Source: Photobacterium atrarenae
GTDB lineage: Bacteria; Pseudomonadota; Gammaproteobacteria; Enterobacterales; Vibrionaceae
Assembly: GCF_024380015.1 (NCBI RefSeq)
Contig: NZ_CP101508.1
Span: forward strand, 2,976,902-3,040,901
Reading direction: 5' to 3'
Length of the DNA: 64,000 bases
Shown: piece by piece, positions 40,908 to 48,523 of the stretch
Layout of the letters: each line of letters opens with the position of its first letter
How positions within the stretch are numbered: position 1 is the stretch's first letter
The notes under the pieces: generated by a model
What the model was told of the DNA's origin: nothing
Databases searched by the model: none
The model's input: only the letters and a program-made list of their open reading frames with translations
Program-made: the position numbers and the translations under genes

Positions 40908-41950
40908 ATGACTGAGTTAACGATTCGCTCTGAAAATGACTTTCTTGATTTTGCAAGCGCGTACTATTAGACAACGATACAAGTTTTACAAACATAAAAT
41001 TCGATGGCTGGCCAACAATTGAGTTTTATATCCAAGGCGAACGCTATAACCAGTCTCTACCTGTTACAGCTATGGAAGGGTACGTAGGCTTTCAGCAGGA
41101 ACTTTACAGGCTTTTCACTGACTTAAAGTACAACAACCCTTCTTTACAAACGCTTAGACAAGCTGATAAAGAAGCATTAGAGCTAGTATTCAAAGTTGAA
41201 GAAGGCTCATCAGATACTAGTGCAGACGGTTGGGATTTCCTCAACAAACTGACAGAAAGCCTTACAACTATTACAACCGGTATGGACAGTATGGAAAAAT
41301 TAATTTTAGTGCTGCTCCTAAGTGGCATATTAGGTGGCGTGTTCTGCTACTACGTGAGAAACAATCGCAAATTAGAGAATGAGCAATTTTTAGAACAGCA
41401 AAAAACGACAAGAGCGGCCCTAGAGAGCGGTGAGAAAAGCGTCAAAGAGGTCTCATCCCTGCTGCAGAATGTCTTGTCGCAGCATCCTCAGCTGAATGGT
41501 CACCATAGTAGAGTTATGGATTACACCGACCAAGCTCACACAAACTTCATGCGCCGTGTTCCTGATGCTAGTTACGTAAGAACTGGAAGCAATGAATACC
41601 GAGGCGCTGAAATTCGCGAGTTTAGCCGCAGACAACGCGGCGAAAATGGCAAACGAAATGAACGCACTGATGACTTTTATATAGACGGAGTCGAAAGAGC
41701 CACTGATAGCGAGTACTTGGTAATTAAAACAACCAAGGTAAGTAACGAATCTCCAATTCGGATGAAAGCTTTAGGATCTATCATCGGAGATGATCTTGAA
41801 ATTCTGACAGCAGCATTTGTTTCTGGTGAAGTAGTTACCATCCGCTATATTTCATCTGTAAAAGATGGGGATGAGTATTCCGCTCAATTTAGCTACATTA
41901 TCACTGACGAAGAGCAACCTCCCCAAGCAGAGCAGCCAGAATCAGCTTAA
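40908..41950 (+). pseudogene. Single-span membrane protein of unknown family, frame broken near its start
   Basis: ATG 40908 opens a frame (MTELTIRSENDFLDFASAYY) that stops at 40970. From about 40964 the coding sense continues without a gap in the -1 frame (LLDNDTSFTNIKFDGWPTIE) and stays open to 41950. The join therefore looks like a one-base deletion in a gene of about 347 codons. The long downstream part could still start at ATG 41072 (292 residues), but no good ribosome site is seen there. It has one membrane helix (LILVLLLSGILGGVFCYYV), a coiled-coil-like segment and a soluble C-terminal domain. Its base composition is clearly AT-richer than its neighbours. I do not recognise the family. 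Confidence 0.65.
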
Positions 41951-41957
41951 TAAGTAT

Positions 41958-41982
41958 AAAGGTCGCAATTAGCGACCTTTAC
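41958..41982 (+). terminator. Terminator-like hairpin after the AT-rich gene
   Basis: AAAGGTCGC pairs with GCGACCTTT around AATTA; only a short T-rich tail follows. Confidence 0.65.
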
Positions 41983-42336
41983 TTTCAACTACACGTCCCC
42001 TTTATTAATTGCGCCATAATTATCATGGCCCGCCTCCCCCAACCCACTGTCACAACGACACTCAAGTGTCTAATTTACATACTTTTTGCCTGTCAATCAG
42101 ACAGCGTTTTTTGCTGCGTAGGCGAAAACCCGCGATCTATCAAGTAATCACTTAGTGGCATACTCCTTGCTGTAGTGTTTCTGCTTACCTTTGTTGATGC
42201 CGACAAGCATAAGTGCAGGATATTTGAGACAAAGAGCATGCTGATATTCCACCGAATAGCAAAGCTGCCACATTCTGTACAACACGAACACCCCCATGCC
42301 GGCATCTTGATGATCCTTACAATGGAGTCCGTGACT
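41983..42336. other. Intergenic region before nirK
   Basis: About 350 bases without a convincing gene. A small CTGTC/GACAG hairpin with a T6 tail at 42090-42112 resembles a terminator, which would imply a short transcript ending here. The nirK promoter must lie to its right. I found no clean FNR or NsrR site. The long frame opening at 42175 is only the upstream extension of nirK. Confidence 0.5.
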
Positions 42337-43512
42337 ATGTCTGAAAAACTCGCTACTCGCCCGGAACAACTCGAAAGTACCACCCGCCGTGATTTCTTTA
42401 AAGGCGCAACTGCCGCAGCCGTCGGTGCTGCCACCATTGCCGCATTTGGCAGCGCGTCGGCTCAGGCCTCACCCTCGGCAGCCTTCAGGCCAATTCCGGA
42501 TGTCGACATCGCGTCATTACAACGTGTGAAGCAAGAACTGGTCCAGCCGCCGTTTGTTCCTGAGCATGATCAGGTGGCCACCGGCAAGCCCAAAGTGATC
42601 GAAGTACGGATGGAAGTGGAAGAGAAGCTGATTGAAGTCGATCAGGGTGCCAAAGTCTGGGCCTGTACCTTCAATGGCAGCGTACCGGGGCCGCTTATTG
42701 TCTGCCACCAGGATGACTATATTGAGCTGACGCTGGTCAACCCGGCCAGCAACCAGCTGCAACACAACATCGATTTTCACGCCAGTACCGGCGCGATGGG
42801 CGGTGGTACGCTGACCGAAGTCATGCCCGGCGAAGAAGTAGTGTTTCGCTTCCGGGCCACCAAGGCCGGCACCTTCGTCTATCACTGTGCTCCGGGCGGC
42901 CCGATGATCCCGTTTCACGTCGTCTCCGGGATGAACGGCGCCATTATGGTACTCCCGCGCGATGGCCTGAAAGATGAAAACGGCAATCCGGTCCGCTACG
43001 ATCACGCCTATTACGTCGGTGAGCAGGACTTCTACCTGCCGAAACACAGCAACGGCACCTATAAGCAATACGACTCCCTGATGCATGGTATGACTGATAT
43101 GCTGGAAGTGATGAAAACCCTCACGCCGAGCCATGTGGTGTTCAACGGTGCGGTTGGTGCCCTGACCGGTAAGAATGCCCTGAAAGCCAAAGTCGGTGAA
43201 TCTGTGCTGATCATTCACTCACAGGCCAACCGCGATACCCGGCCTCACCTGATTGGGGGTCATGGCGATTTGGTCTGGACTGCGGGCTCCTTCACCGACC
43301 GGCCGTCCACCAACCTTGAAACCTGGCATATTCCGGGCGGCGCCGCAGCCGCAGCGCTGTATACGTTCCACCAGCCCGGCCTGTATGCCTATGTGAACCA
43401 CAACCTGATCGAGGCCATCCTGTTAGGTGCCGCAGCGCACTTCCAGGTCGAGGGCGACTGGAACGACAACCTGATGACCCAGGTTCGCAAGCCGGGACCA
43501 ATCACGGCCTAA
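42337..43512 (+). CDS. nirK: Copper-containing nitrite reductase
   Basis: Reduces nitrite to nitric oxide in the periplasm. The 391-residue precursor has a twin-arginine signal ([19 protein letters not shown]), as expected for a protein exported folded with copper. Two cupredoxin domains carry all metal ligands. Type 1 copper: His 143, Cys 184, His 194, Met 199. Type 2 copper: His 148, His 183 and His 355 (VNHNLIEA). Catalytic Asp 146 and His 304 are also present. ATG 42337 is chosen because TGGAG lies about 9 bases upstream and the signal then begins correctly. No nitric oxide reductase or copper chaperone gene adjoins it. Confidence 0.96.
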   Translation: MSEKLATRPEQLESTTRRDFFKGATAAAVGAATIAAFGSASAQASPSAAFRPIPDVDIASLQRVKQELVQPPFVPEHDQVATGKPKVIEVRMEVEEKLIEVDQGAKVWACTFNGSVPGPLIVCHQDDYIELTLVNPASNQLQHNIDFHASTGAMGGGTLTEVMPGEEVVFRFRATKAGTFVYHCAPGGPMIPFHVVSGMNGAIMVLPRDGLKDENGNPVRYDHAYYVGEQDFYLPKHSNGTYKQYDSLMHGMTDMLEVMKTLTPSHVVFNGAVGALTGKNALKAKVGESVLIIHSQANRDTRPHLIGGHGDLVWTAGSFTDRPSTNLETWHIPGGAAAAALYTFHQPGLYAYVNHNLIEAILLGAAAHFQVEGDWNDNLMTQVRKPGPITA

Positions 43513-43542
43513 CCCGGAAAACCATCAACATCATACCCACCC

Positions 43543-43566
43543 CGCCGGAACCGGGTTCCGGCGGTC
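43543..43566 (+). terminator. GC-rich hairpin after nirK
   Basis: CCGCCGGAACC and its complement GGTTCCGGCGG separated by one base. There is no T-run, so it may stabilise the 3' end rather than terminate. Confidence 0.45.
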
Positions 43567-43671
43567 ATACGTCCAGGAACAGGATTCAGGACGTCCTCCA
43601 TCGTGTTCCAGGTCTTTTAAAATCAGATTATTAGGATAATGACCTCACATTCACCACGCCTGAGGTCACCT

Positions 43672-44769
43672 ATGAAACAGCTCTGGATCACCCTACTCGC
43701 ACTCCTGCTGATCAGTAACCCTGCTGCGGCGTCAAATGATGCGCCCGCAGTAGACCACGCTCAAACACCCGAAACACGCGAAGCCACAGAAAACGATATC
43801 GGCTTCCGGCAAATCCGCCTGCAAGATGCTCAAACGCAGCGGCCGCTGACTGTCAGCCTCTGGTACCCGGCCCAACCTCACTCCGGCCAGCCGGTCAAAC
43901 TCGGCGACAACCCGGCTTTCCACGGCATCCCGGTGCTGAAAGAAGCCAGGCTCTCTGCCCCCGAACCGCTGCCGCTGATCCTGATGTCACACGGTTACCG
44001 GGGCCACTGGCGCAACCTGAACTGGCTGGCGGCGACCTTAGCCCGGCATGGTTACCTGGTCGCTGCGCCGGATCATCCGGGCACCACAACCTTCGACACC
44101 GACCCGGCGCAAGCAGCCCAGTGGTGGCAGCGCCCGAGGGATCTGTCGCGTACCCTGGACTGGCTGCTCGTCAGCCCGGCCTACCGCAGCCACATCGATC
44201 CCCGCCGCATCGGCGCCCTCGGCCACTCCCAGGGCGGCTGGACGGTCATCAGTCTCGCCGGTGGCCAAGTCAGCAGCACGCACCTGGCCCGCCAGTGCCG
44301 GGAGCCCGGGCTGAGCAATGGTTGCAGTTTAGTCAGGGAGTTGGGGCTGGCGCAAGATAGCGACTCACTAGGACGAAGCCGAAACCTCGGGCTACACGAC
44401 CCGCGGATTACCGCCATCATCAGCCTGGATCTGGGCCTTGCCAACAGCTTCACTCCGCAGAGCCTGCGCGCGATCACGGTGCCGACGCTGATCCTGGCCG
44501 CCGGGGTCAATAACCACAACCTACCGCAGGCGCTGGAGTCCGGCTATCTGGCCAAACATCTTGATCCGCGCCTTACCGATTACCAGGTGTTGGCCAACGC
44601 CACCCACGCCACCTTTATGGGCCGCTGCAAGCTTGGCGGCAAAGCCATTGTCGAGGAAGAGGCCCCCGGTGAGGGCAAGGTATGTGATTCCGTCCCGGGC
44701 ACCACCCGGGCGATCGAGCATCAGGCCATTGCGCGCCACGTGACAGATTTTCTTGCCCGGCACCTCTAA
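43672..44769 (+). CDS. Secreted alpha/beta hydrolase (predicted dienelactone-hydrolase-like)
   Basis: A 365-residue precursor with a signal peptide (MKQLWITLLALLLISNPAAAS). The hydrolase core has LPLILMSHGYRGHWRN (oxyanion region), GHSQGGW with nucleophile Ser near residue 186, and a late NATHATFMGRCK segment likely to hold the catalytic His. The pattern fits the large predicted dienelactone hydrolase/acetylhydrolase group rather than classic DLH. Start ATG 43672 has GAGGTC upstream. It ends in a 4-base convergent overlap with the AraC-type gene. Substrate unknown. Confidence 0.85.
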   Translation: MKQLWITLLALLLISNPAAASNDAPAVDHAQTPETREATENDIGFRQIRLQDAQTQRPLTVSLWYPAQPHSGQPVKLGDNPAFHGIPVLKEARLSAPEPLPLILMSHGYRGHWRNLNWLAATLARHGYLVAAPDHPGTTTFDTDPAQAAQWWQRPRDLSRTLDWLLVSPAYRSHIDPRRIGALGHSQGGWTVISLAGGQVSSTHLARQCREPGLSNGCSLVRELGLAQDSDSLGRSRNLGLHDPRITAIISLDLGLANSFTPQSLRAITVPTLILAAGVNNHNLPQALESGYLAKHLDPRLTDYQVLANATHATFMGRCKLGGKAIVEEEAPGEGKVCDSVPGTTRAIEHQAIARHVTDFLARHL

Positions 44770-45905
44770 GAGCTGATGGCCGCCGAGCGACGATAGGCGC
44801 TCGGCGTCATTGCCGTAATACGGGAAAACTCGCGGTTAAAGTTGGACTTGGTGTTAAACCCGGCCATGCCGTAAATCTCGGTAATGCTGAAATCGGTCTC
44901 TTTCAGCAATTGCCGGGCTTTTTCAATCCGGTACTGGTTGATCCATTGCGAAACATTAAGCCCACTCTGGCGGTTGACCGCCGCAGAGATCTGCCGGGCC
45001 GGGATCCCGGCTTTTCGCGCTAACTGCGCCAGGGTCAGGTTCGGATCCAGGTAGAGCGTTTGCGCCTGCAACAGCGTGGTCAGGCGATGCATGATCCGGA
45101 GATCGTCTTCGCCCCCGTTGGTCGTCGATGGCTTCACCACAGCAGCCGAGGGCTCGGGCGCGCCTTTAAGCGGAGTCGCTGCGGTTGCGGTCACCGCAAC
45201 GCGGTCTCGCCCGCCATCCGGCCCAGTCTCCCGCCCCCCGATTTCCCGTTGCTCAAGCGCCAACGTCTCAGGCTCAGCCTCAGCCGTGATCCGACTGACG
45301 GCAATGATGGCATAGCTCAGCCCGGTAACAATCAGTGATTGCGACACCGTCAGGATCCAAATGAGGTACTGTCCCTGACTCAGCCAGGCATCCAGGGTGA
45401 TCGCAACATCGGTCACCACCGATAACAACAGAAATCCCCCAGCGCCAAGGCAGAGTCCCGGTACTGCCTGTGCCTGACTGAGCATCACCCGGGAAAAATC
45501 ATCGCTCGAGTGGCGGGAGAGCCGAAACAGCAGCACAGCATGGCCGAAATAGCTGAGACTGATCAGCACATCGATTCCCTGCTGCAATCCGGCCGGACCG
45601 AACACCAGCACCGGAAGGAGTCCTACCGGCAATCCGCTCAGCCATCGCCCGGGGGCAGCATAGCCAATCATTTGGGTAAAACAGAGCCACAGCAGCGAAG
45701 GCAGCAACACCGCCAACACGGGTTGAACCATCGCCATCGCGGACCACTGATAATGCCAGCGCAACCCGACGCAGGCGGCCATCAAGGCGCAGAAACTCAG
45801 AAAAGCGACGGCAGGCCCAACCGTCCGCCCCTTCTCGCGGGGCAACTGCGCGGCCAGGAGGAGCAACAACAGCGTAATCACAAACGGCAGCGGGATCGCG
45901 GGCAT
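44766..45905 (-). CDS. Membrane-anchored AraC-family regulator
   Basis: A 379-residue protein. The first 220 residues form about six or seven hydrophobic helices. A Pro/Gly-rich linker follows, then a C-terminal AraC DNA-binding domain (about 280-379) with the paired helix-turn-helices: LTLAQLARKAGIPARQISAAVN, and ITEIYGMAGFNTKSNFNREFSR. Such seven-helix AraC proteins are usual in Vibrionaceae and Shewanella and are thought to sense membrane or periplasmic signals. Targets are unknown; the convergent hydrolase and the redox operon next to it are candidates. Confidence 0.88.
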   Translation of the reverse strand: MPAIPLPFVITLLLLLLAAQLPREKGRTVGPAVAFLSFCALMAACVGLRWHYQWSAMAMVQPVLAVLLPSLLWLCFTQMIGYAAPGRWLSGLPVGLLPVLVFGPAGLQQGIDVLISLSYFGHAVLLFRLSRHSSDDFSRVMLSQAQAVPGLCLGAGGFLLLSVVTDVAITLDAWLSQGQYLIWILTVSQSLIVTGLSYAIIAVSRITAEAEPETLALEQREIGGRETGPDGGRDRVAVTATAATPLKGAPEPSAAVVKPSTTNGGEDDLRIMHRLTTLLQAQTLYLDPNLTLAQLARKAGIPARQISAAVNRQSGLNVSQWINQYRIEKARQLLKETDFSITEIYGMAGFNTKSNFNREFSRITAMTPSAYRRSAAISS

Positions 45906-45929
45906 GATGGTCTCATCTCTTCCTTGATA

Positions 45930-46016
45930 TCAATCAGGTTGCATCATAAGCAATCTGGCAAGGGCCGCCAAGGTAAAACACAGCAAAATCAAAGCCGCCG
46001 GGGCAATCCAATTCAT
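45930..46016 (-). CDS. Possible 28-residue hydrophobic peptide
   Basis: An ATG-initiated frame, MNWIAPAALILLCFTLAALA and eight more residues, is one predicted membrane helix. The ribosome site is weak. The start lies within a GCCGGGGC/GCCCCGGC inverted repeat that may instead be the terminator of the redox operon. Kept only as a possibility. Confidence 0.22.
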   Translation of the reverse strand: MNWIAPAALILLCFTLAALARLLMMQPD

Positions 46017-46057
46017 GATCGCCCCGGCTTAGCTTGCCGTTTCAAAGATGGCTTCGA

Positions 46058-47047
46058 CTATCGGATCTGCTCGCCCCGCGAGACCAAGCTACCATCAGCG
46101 CCAATATCAATTTGGTACGGTGTGGCATGTACCCCGTATTGCTGGAAGAGCTGATTATCTACATCAAACACGACTGGTACATCCAGGGTATGCTTTTCGG
46201 CAAATGCCCGGGCGATCGACTCATCGATATAGAAGCCGCTGATCACCCCGACCCATTGTCGCTGCGGTGAATCCTGAACCTGCGCGCGCCACTGCGCCAG
46301 TTTCTGCTCACAATCGGGAAATTGCGGCATCGGACACAGCGCGTCCATAAACAGCAGGCTGACGGGCTGCGCATCCGCTGCCGGTTTCAGCAACTCTGCC
46401 AGAGAGAGTGTCTCGCCGGACAGGGTGGTGACCGAAAATGACGGCGCCGGATCACCGGGCTCTGGCGCATGATAAACCCGCTTTCCAACGGAAGGGGCCG
46501 CTGCCTGAACCTGGGCCGGAGCCTGTGTCAGCGCATGCGTTTGCTCAGACGACTCTGGCGGCGCGTCCTGATTCAGGTAGCGCAGCAGCGCCGCATTATC
46601 GCCCTGAAACACCACCTTCCCGTCCTCAATCAGCACATGGGACGGGGTTTGCCAGAACTGAAACTGCCGCAGCCACTGCTGGGAGCGATCCAGGACCAGC
46701 GGGGCAACGGTCGGATAATAGCTCTGAAACTCTTTGAGCTGCGCCGTCGTGACATTGATCTCCGGCTGGATCCAGATCTGCTGGCTCTGTTCCAGGAAAT
46801 CTTCCGGCAGGGTCGCGACAAATTGCTCAGCGCCCTGTCCGGCGTAACTGTTCCATATATCCATAAACACCAGGTGTGCCGTTTGGTGCTCAGGCAGCGC
46901 CAGAGATTGACCTTGAATCGTCGGCTGCTTAGCTAAAAGCTTAGCCACATCAAACGACTTGGCTTCCGGCGGCGCGGCCATCGCCTGGGACATCGGCGCA
47001 ATTACCAGCAAAGTCAGGCCGACAAGTCGGTTTAGTTGAGTCTTCAT
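46058..47047 (-). CDS. Periplasmic protein with two thioredoxin-like domains
   Basis: A 329-residue precursor with a signal peptide (VGLTLLVIAPMSQAMA). The N-terminal thioredoxin-like half (about 30-165) has lost its cysteines (FMDIWNSYAG where CxxC would lie). The C-terminal half (about 195-329) is redoxin-like with DALCPMPQFPDC, two cysteines seven residues apart, and a cis-Pro-like ATPYQIDI motif. ATG 47047 is chosen because AAGGAG lies 8 bases upstream. It is the last gene of a three-gene operon. A receiver of electrons from the upstream DsbD-like protein is plausible. Confidence 0.75.
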   Translation of the reverse strand: MKTQLNRLVGLTLLVIAPMSQAMAAPPEAKSFDVAKLLAKQPTIQGQSLALPEHQTAHLVFMDIWNSYAGQGAEQFVATLPEDFLEQSQQIWIQPEINVTTAQLKEFQSYYPTVAPLVLDRSQQWLRQFQFWQTPSHVLIEDGKVVFQGDNAALLRYLNQDAPPESSEQTHALTQAPAQVQAAAPSVGKRVYHAPEPGDPAPSFSVTTLSGETLSLAELLKPAADAQPVSLLFMDALCPMPQFPDCEQKLAQWRAQVQDSPQRQWVGVISGFYIDESIARAFAEKHTLDVPVVFDVDNQLFQQYGVHATPYQIDIGADGSLVSRGEQIR

Positions 47048-47059
47048 GATCGGCACTCC

Positions 47060-47605
47060 TTATTGCTGATAACTGTCTGATGTGGCTGCAGCCGTCCGGC
47101 CCCACGAGGACACCAAGTCATCGAGCTGATCGGTGGCGAGAAATGTCTGGTAGGCAATCTTGCCCTGCTTGTCGATCAGCACTTGGTAGGGCGTCCCCAC
47201 CACCTGATACTTGCGGCTGAGCTCACCGTTGCGGTCAAACACCGTCGGGAGCTGATAGCCGTGCTGCTGATAGAACTGCTCGATATTGGCGACGGAGTCA
47301 TTAAGGCCGATATTGACCGACAGCACTTCGATCGCATCGCCATATTGCTGGTAAATCGATTCAAAGTGTGGCATTTCCGCTTTGCAGTAACTGCACCAGG
47401 TGGCCCAGAATTTCAGATACACCGGCTTCTTGCCGCGATAGTCCTGCAGATCAACCGTCCGCCCGTCCAGGGTGGTCACTTCAAATGCCGGCGCCTGCTG
47501 CCCCACCACCAGCGGCTCAGCCACGGCTGTCCAGCTCCCGCCCAGCAGGCAGGCAGACAGGATCCAGCCGCTCAACGGCTTGGCTACATACATCGTCATC
47601 TTCAT
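47060..47605 (-). CDS. TlpA-like thiol-disulfide oxidoreductase
   Basis: A 181-residue exported thioredoxin. After the signal peptide (ILSACLLGGSWTAVA) comes PAFEVTTLDGRTVDL and the active site WATWCSYC (about 68-75). The cis-proline loop VGTPYQVLID follows. AAGGAG precedes the second of two adjacent ATG codons, so 47605 is chosen. It lies 12 bases after the DsbD-like gene and 12 before the two-domain redoxin. Confidence 0.88.
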   Translation of the reverse strand: MKMTMYVAKPLSGWILSACLLGGSWTAVAEPLVVGQQAPAFEVTTLDGRTVDLQDYRGKKPVYLKFWATWCSYCKAEMPHFESIYQQYGDAIEVLSVNIGLNDSVANIEQFYQQHGYQLPTVFDRNGELSRKYQVVGTPYQVLIDKQGKIAYQTFLATDQLDDLVSSWGRTAAATSDSYQQ

Positions 47606-47617
47606 CATTTCTCCTTG

Positions 47618-48304
47618 TTATAACGCCAAATACAAAAAATAAACTCCGGACCCTGCCATCAGGGACGCCATCAACCACTTCACCCCATTCATCCAGGGAC
47701 CGGAGCGCGGAATCATCGTCAGTGCGCCACTGATACAACCGGCCAGCACCAGCAAGGCACTCATGCCGATGGCAAACACAAACATTAAAAGGGCAGCCCA
47801 ATACGGGTCGCCTGCCGAAGCCACGTACATCAGCAACATTCCCAGCACCGGTGAGGTACAAGGAGCCATCACCAACCCGGAGCAGGCCCCGGCAACGAAG
47901 GTGCCCAGCAGCGGGTTACGGATGCCAGACCATGACACCAGATCCGCGCCAAAATGAGGCAGCCGGATCCAGCCCAGCATCCAGGCAGCCATCAGCAGGC
48001 AGAACAGCGCCACGACCACCAGGGTAAGCGGGTGGCTGGCGACTGCGCCGAACAACTGGCCGGTACTGGCCGCCAACATTCCTAACAGGGCATAAACCAG
48101 GGAAAGGCCGAGTACATAGGCCGACGACAAAATCGCCGCCTGCTTCTGACTTTTCGCCTGGCTACCGACCACCGAGACCGTGATCGGTAACATGGGATAC
48201 ACACAGGGCGTCAGGCTGGTGAGGAGCCCGGCCAGAAACACCGTGCCCACCACCCACATTCCGTATTGCTGAGTCATCAGCGCTTGCTGGATTACCATTT
48301 CCAT
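47618..48304 (-). CDS. DsbD/CcdA-type transmembrane electron transporter
   Basis: A 228-residue inner-membrane protein with about six helices and the two membrane-embedded cysteine motifs of the DsbD core: LTPCVYPMLPITVSVVG and MAPCTSPVLGMLL. It lacks the periplasmic alpha and gamma domains of full DsbD, so it probably passes electrons from cytoplasmic thioredoxin to the TlpA-like and redoxin proteins encoded downstream. The start is uncertain among TTG 48310, ATG 48304 and ATG 48298. First gene of the operon, divergent from the winged-helix regulator. Confidence 0.88.
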   Translation of the reverse strand: MEMVIQQALMTQQYGMWVVGTVFLAGLLTSLTPCVYPMLPITVSVVGSQAKSQKQAAILSSAYVLGLSLVYALLGMLAASTGQLFGAVASHPLTLVVVALFCLLMAAWMLGWIRLPHFGADLVSWSGIRNPLLGTFVAGACSGLVMAPCTSPVLGMLLMYVASAGDPYWAALLMFVFAIGMSALLVLAGCISGALTMIPRSGPWMNGVKWLMASLMAGSGVYFLYLAL

Positions 48305-48367
48305 GACCAACTCTGTCCTCTCTGGAAAACCTGAAGCCAGTTATACCCAAGCCCGGACGGGAAAATA

Positions 48368-48411
48368 TGAAATCGGGATAAAATCGAGGTGAAATAGAGA
48401 TGAAATGAAAA
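48368..48411. promoter_or_regulatory. Four direct repeats in 11-bp register, candidate operator
   Basis: TGAAAT, TAAAAT, TGAAAT and TGAAAT start at 48368, 48379, 48390 and 48401, exactly 11 bp apart, and are followed by purine-rich spacers. OmpR/PhoB-type winged-helix proteins bind tandem direct repeats of this period. The array lies between the DsbD-like gene and the gene of a regulator with that very DNA-binding domain. Binding is inferred. Confidence 0.6.
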
Positions 48412-48435
48412 CAAACCATTGATAAACAACAGGTT

Positions 48436-48454
48436 ACTATTTCACATAAATAGT
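48436..48454. promoter_or_regulatory. Palindrome upstream of the winged-helix regulator gene
   Basis: ACTATTT and AAATAGT, perfect 7-bp arms around CACAT, about 70 bases before the regulator start and 25 bases from the direct-repeat array. Confidence 0.4.
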
Positions 48455-48523
48455 TAAAAACATTGAATTACAGGCATTCGACCGTAGAATATGAGCTCAA
48501 TCTGATTCACCTATGGACGCCGG

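Noticed and set aside
40955..40975. Programmed -1 frameshift at the AT-rich gene
   Set aside because: No X-XXY-YYZ slippery heptamer or downstream stem; simple mutation or sequencing error explains it better.
42058..42071. GACACT-CA-AGTGTC palindrome before nirK
   Set aside because: Short arms of 6 bp, far from any promoter element, with no second copy.
42180..42330. TTGAT-containing sequences before nirK as an FNR site, and AAGATGC as an NsrR half-site
   Set aside because: Only one half of each symmetric site matches, which is expected by chance in this length.
40567..42340. Attachment-site duplication of the tRNA 3' end
   Set aside because: I looked for a second copy of the tRNA tail downstream and did not find one in the window.
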